DNA of 8,334 bases from assembly GCA_021200395.1 (NCBI GenBank), contig JAJQGQ010000237.1, positions 1 to 8,334 on the forward strand, in the 5' to 3' direction. The translations under genes were made by a program, and so were the position numbers. How positions within the stretch are numbered: the stretch's first letter is position 1; each line of letters opens with the position of its first letter. Below, piece by piece: positions 5,953 through 8,334 of this stretch. Under the pieces are notes generated by a model. That model was not told where the DNA came from. It did no database searches and saw only the letters and a list, made by a program, of their open reading frames with translations. Source of the DNA: Erysipelotrichaceae bacterium (GTDB lineage: Bacteria > Bacillota_I > Bacilli_A > Erysipelotrichales > Coprobacillaceae).

Positions 5953-6767
5953 CAATAGATAAAACACAACAAATTATACTTCCATATGATGAAAACATGA
6001 ATATAACCATCGTTAGTGAAGGCATTGATAATTTTGATGTCACAAGTTTAAAAAACTATTATACGGATAACTATGAATGTATCAAAATTACCAAGAAACT
6101 TAAACAAAACAACCTAACTATTCGTAGTTTTAAACCTTATAACCAAAGTATCAACATTATATATAAAAATAACGGACGTAAAGGTCCATTGAAAGTTAAT
6201 AATGAAGATATTGACATCAATCTTGACGATACAGTGATAACTTTAACTATTGATGAAGATATCAATACGTCTATACACATTGTATCTAATGATATGCTTA
6301 TTACGGAAACAATTGTGGAAGAAGAAACAGAAACAAATAAAGAAGAAACAAAGAAAAACATTTCTCTAAAAGAAGAATATGATAAACTGTTAAAACAAAA
6401 TGAAAAACTTGTAACTAAAAATAAAGAATTAATAGAAAAGATTCAAAAATTAGACTCTGATAATGAAAAATTATCCAACCAAAATAAAACATATACTGAA
6501 AACATTCAAGAACTAGAAGATACATTTAAAGAAAATAATGATAATAACAAACGACTACAAAAAGAATTTGATGCAGCTTTAAATCATTATCATATTACCA
6601 AAGAAATCTTTGAAGAATATAAAAACGAAGATAAAAGCAAGGATGTCAAGGACAAGTTAGAACAAATCAAAAAAGAATTAGACGATGTTGAAAACATGTT
6701 AAAACAATATATCACATCAAGACAAAAAACGATTCAAACCATTAGAGAAAAAGTAAAGCCACAATAA
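5937..6767 (+). CDS. Gene G: beta-rich N-terminal domain plus coiled coil
   Basis: A 276-residue protein with no recognised family. Residues 1-125 alternate short strands and turns (NITIDKTQQIILPYD, INIIYKNNG, DTVITLTIDEDIN, SIHIVSND), suggesting a small beta-sandwich. An acidic linker (127-140) follows. Residues 143-215 have clear heptad-like leucine/isoleucine spacing (LLKQNEKLVTKNKELIEKIQ), and a second helical coil runs from about 230 to 270. There is no membrane segment, signal or catalytic motif. The start has AGGAGG 9 bases upstream, inside gene F. The plan resembles a scaffold or adaptor: a binding head on an oligomerising stalk. The adjacent coiled-coil gene H is the obvious candidate partner. 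Product unknown. Confidence 0.75.
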   Translation: MEKNITIDKTQQIILPYDENMNITIVSEGIDNFDVTSLKNYYTDNYECIKITKKLKQNNLTIRSFKPYNQSINIIYKNNGRKGPLKVNNEDIDINLDDTVITLTIDEDINTSIHIVSNDMLITETIVEEETETNKEETKKNISLKEEYDKLLKQNEKLVTKNKELIEKIQKLDSDNEKLSNQNKTYTENIQELEDTFKENNDNNKRLQKEFDAALNHYHITKEIFEEYKNEDKSKDVKDKLEQIKKELDDVENMLKQYITSRQKTIQTIREKVKPQ

Positions 6768-6777
6768 GGAGTCAACC

Positions 6778-8280
6778 ATGGATAATTATGAAGCTCAAAT
6801 AGCTAATCTTAATCGACAAATTCAAAAGCTAAAAAGAGAAAATCAAGCTGCTTTATCTAAGCAACAAAGACAATATGAAGCTAGTCTAAGACAAATAGAA
6901 GAAAAAATGCGTCGTATTAATGAAAATGATAGAAGAAAACTTGAAAATGAATACAATAAGAAACTGCGTGAATATGAAAGATTTATGCGTGGAGAACTAA
7001 CAAGCTTAGACAAAGAAATGCAAAAAGAAATACGTCAAAATAACCGAGAAATTCAAACTTTAAATAAGAAAATAAAAGATATTGAAAAACAATTAAAAAC
7101 TGAAGTCAAACAATTAAAAACAAATCTTCAACAGGATTTAAAACGAAAAAAAGAAATCGCAAAACAATATATTCAAGAATTTAAAGAAGTTTTATCAGGT
7201 TTTGATCAATTGCCACATTTAAAATTTACACCCAAAGAGTTAGAAGCAATAGAGAATGAACAAAAAGAATTTAAGGTATTAGAAGAAGGACAAATGTATG
7301 AAGCTCAAAGTGCGGTGGCAATTTCATTGACTTCATCTTTGCATCGTTTGGAAATTAAAGTTGATGATTATACCAATGAATGGATCAAAGAATATAATGT
7401 ATATAAACAATATAGTGAACATTTGTTTCATACTATTAGACATCAGATGAGCATTTGGCAGGTCGATTTTGCTAAGAGTGTTAAAGATAAAGAAGTTAAG
7501 GATTTTTATCAATGGGATTTTGAAGAAGAGAAAGATGTTATTAAGGAAATAGATTATTGGGCGTTCGGAGAGTATCGTTGTATTGTTGAGTGTTTAGAAG
7601 AAAACATGGAAATTATTGATGGTATTGAAACCCAAGGTATTCATGATTATTTGTTGGATAGAGAAAGTCTTGCGACAAGTGAGTTGGTTGAAAAGACAAA
7701 TGAGTTACAACAAAGACTAAATGATATTTATAGTATTTATGATAAGGCTGTAGATAATCAGGATAAGTATAAGGAAAGAAGACAGATGATGAAACTTCTT
7801 TTAGAAGAGTTTGAAATAAGAAGAGGGGTTACAAGCGACGATATAAGAATAGAGAAAGCTAAGGATGATAGTACGAGAGATTATGTGGATTATAAGGTTT
7901 TAGCTAAGAATTTAAGAGGCGATTTAAGAAGAGGTATGCATGGAATTCTTTGGTGTGATGGTGATGTATCTATTCATATTTATATAAGACCAGAAAATTT
8001 AGGGGATCATTATCGTAATATTGTTATATTGTATGATGATTTTGGTGAGCATTCAGGTTATATTCGTTCAATGGAATATGATGATTATAAAATGATGATT
8101 CGTATTTTAAGAGAGCAAGGATTAAATATTGCTGATAATGGATATGAAAGTGAAGATAATTGGTATATTCCGTTTATCAATGATGAACATTTTTCTACCA
8201 TTTCTATGCTTAATGAGAGTAACGACAACAATATTAAAATTTTTGCTAATCAATTGAAACATTTTATCAATAGTAGATAG
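6778..8280 (+). CDS. Gene H: long coiled-coil protein with unrecognised C-terminal domain
   Basis: A 500-residue soluble protein. Residues 1-135 are a highly charged continuous coiled coil (repeats such as LNRQIQKLKRENQ and IKDIEKQLKTEVKQLK). Residues 140-345 are mixed helical with many aromatics (QWDFEEEKD, IDYWAFGEYRC) and a second short coil near 300-345. Residues about 370-500 look like a separate alpha/beta domain: strands HGILWCDGDVSIHIYI (388-403) and RNIVILYDDFG (413-423), then helices and a closing FANQLKHFINS helix. I recognise no catalytic motif and no family. It is the last gene of the operon, 10 bases after gene G, with AAGGAG overlapping the stop of G and 6 bases before the ATG. 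It is probably a structural or target-recognition component. Function unknown. Confidence 0.75.
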   Translation: MDNYEAQIANLNRQIQKLKRENQAALSKQQRQYEASLRQIEEKMRRINENDRRKLENEYNKKLREYERFMRGELTSLDKEMQKEIRQNNREIQTLNKKIKDIEKQLKTEVKQLKTNLQQDLKRKKEIAKQYIQEFKEVLSGFDQLPHLKFTPKELEAIENEQKEFKVLEEGQMYEAQSAVAISLTSSLHRLEIKVDDYTNEWIKEYNVYKQYSEHLFHTIRHQMSIWQVDFAKSVKDKEVKDFYQWDFEEEKDVIKEIDYWAFGEYRCIVECLEENMEIIDGIETQGIHDYLLDRESLATSELVEKTNELQQRLNDIYSIYDKAVDNQDKYKERRQMMKLLLEEFEIRRGVTSDDIRIEKAKDDSTRDYVDYKVLAKNLRGDLRRGMHGILWCDGDVSIHIYIRPENLGDHYRNIVILYDDFGEHSGYIRSMEYDDYKMMIRILREQGLNIADNGYESEDNWYIPFINDEHFSTISMLNESNDNNIKIFANQLKHFINSR

Positions 8281-8334
8281 TGTCGATAGTCAAATTATTT
8301 GATTATATTAAAGTCAAATTAAATTCTTCATTTT
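8281..8334. repeat. Short palindrome and direct repeat after the operon
   Basis: ATAGTCAAA and TTTGATTAT (8286-8306) form an AT-rich hairpin with one G-T pair around the centre of TCAAATTATTTGA. AGTCAAATTA occurs at 8288-8297 and again at 8312-8321, exactly 24 bases apart. No T-tract follows the hairpin, so it is a poor terminator. It could be a regulator site for the next gene, which lies outside the window, or chance. Confidence 0.3.

Noticed and set aside
6137..6361. Reverse-strand reading frame opposite gene G.
   Set aside because: Ser/Ile/Val-rich antisense shadow of a clearly coding + strand frame with a good ribosome site.
1..8334. CRISPR array, tRNA, rRNA or riboswitch.
   Set aside because: No regularly spaced repeats, cloverleaf or conserved aptamer sequence was seen; nearly all the window after 645 is coding.

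Overview
The window is AT-rich DNA (clearly over two thirds A+T by eye) with strong AGGAGG-type ribosome binding sites, tightly packed genes that are all on the + strand, and normal use of TGA as a stop and TGG for tryptophan. This fits a low-GC Firmicute using the standard bacterial code. The BspA-type leucine-rich repeat protein at the left edge and the anaerobe-style radical SAM protein suggest a gut anaerobe, perhaps of the Erysipelotrichia or Clostridia. The lineage is an inference, not a sequence match.

Layout. Positions 2-283 are the 3' end of a BspA-like LRR gene, closed by a clear Rho-independent terminator at 350-380. A non-coding stretch (381-644) carries an inverted repeat (560-584), a sigma-A-type promoter (588-617) and a strong RBS. 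From 645 to 8280 there are eight genes in one direction, separated by -16 to +13 bases, with no terminator between them: almost certainly one operon. In order (letters A-H are mine): A, zinc-ribbon plus helical-repeat protein (DUF2225-like); B, HEGEH putative metallopeptidase with a very acidic tail; C, VirD4/TraG-type (T4SS coupling protein-like) ATPase without its membrane anchor; D, a second protein of apparently the same fold that has lost the Walker A lysine and the Walker B glutamate; E, small protein with a polar N-terminus and two C-terminal membrane helices; F, NrdG-like radical SAM protein; G, beta-rich domain plus coiled coil; H, long coiled coil plus an unrecognised C-terminal domain. 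The last 54 bases hold a short palindrome and a direct repeat but no gene.

How the genes may work together (inference). C and D look like an active/inactive ATPase pair, and E could supply the two membrane helices that canonical coupling proteins carry at their own N-terminus. G and H could form a coiled-coil scaffold. A and B look like a sensor or adaptor and a protease. F is the most puzzling part: it has the hallmarks of a glycyl-radical-activating enzyme, but no glycyl radical enzyme is encoded here. There is no relaxase, VirB4, integrase, replication gene or pilin in the window, so ordinary conjugation is not supported by what is visible. I know of no named system with this gene set. A membrane-linked, ATP-driven conflict (defence), secretion or modification system is a reasonable working idea, but its function is unknown.
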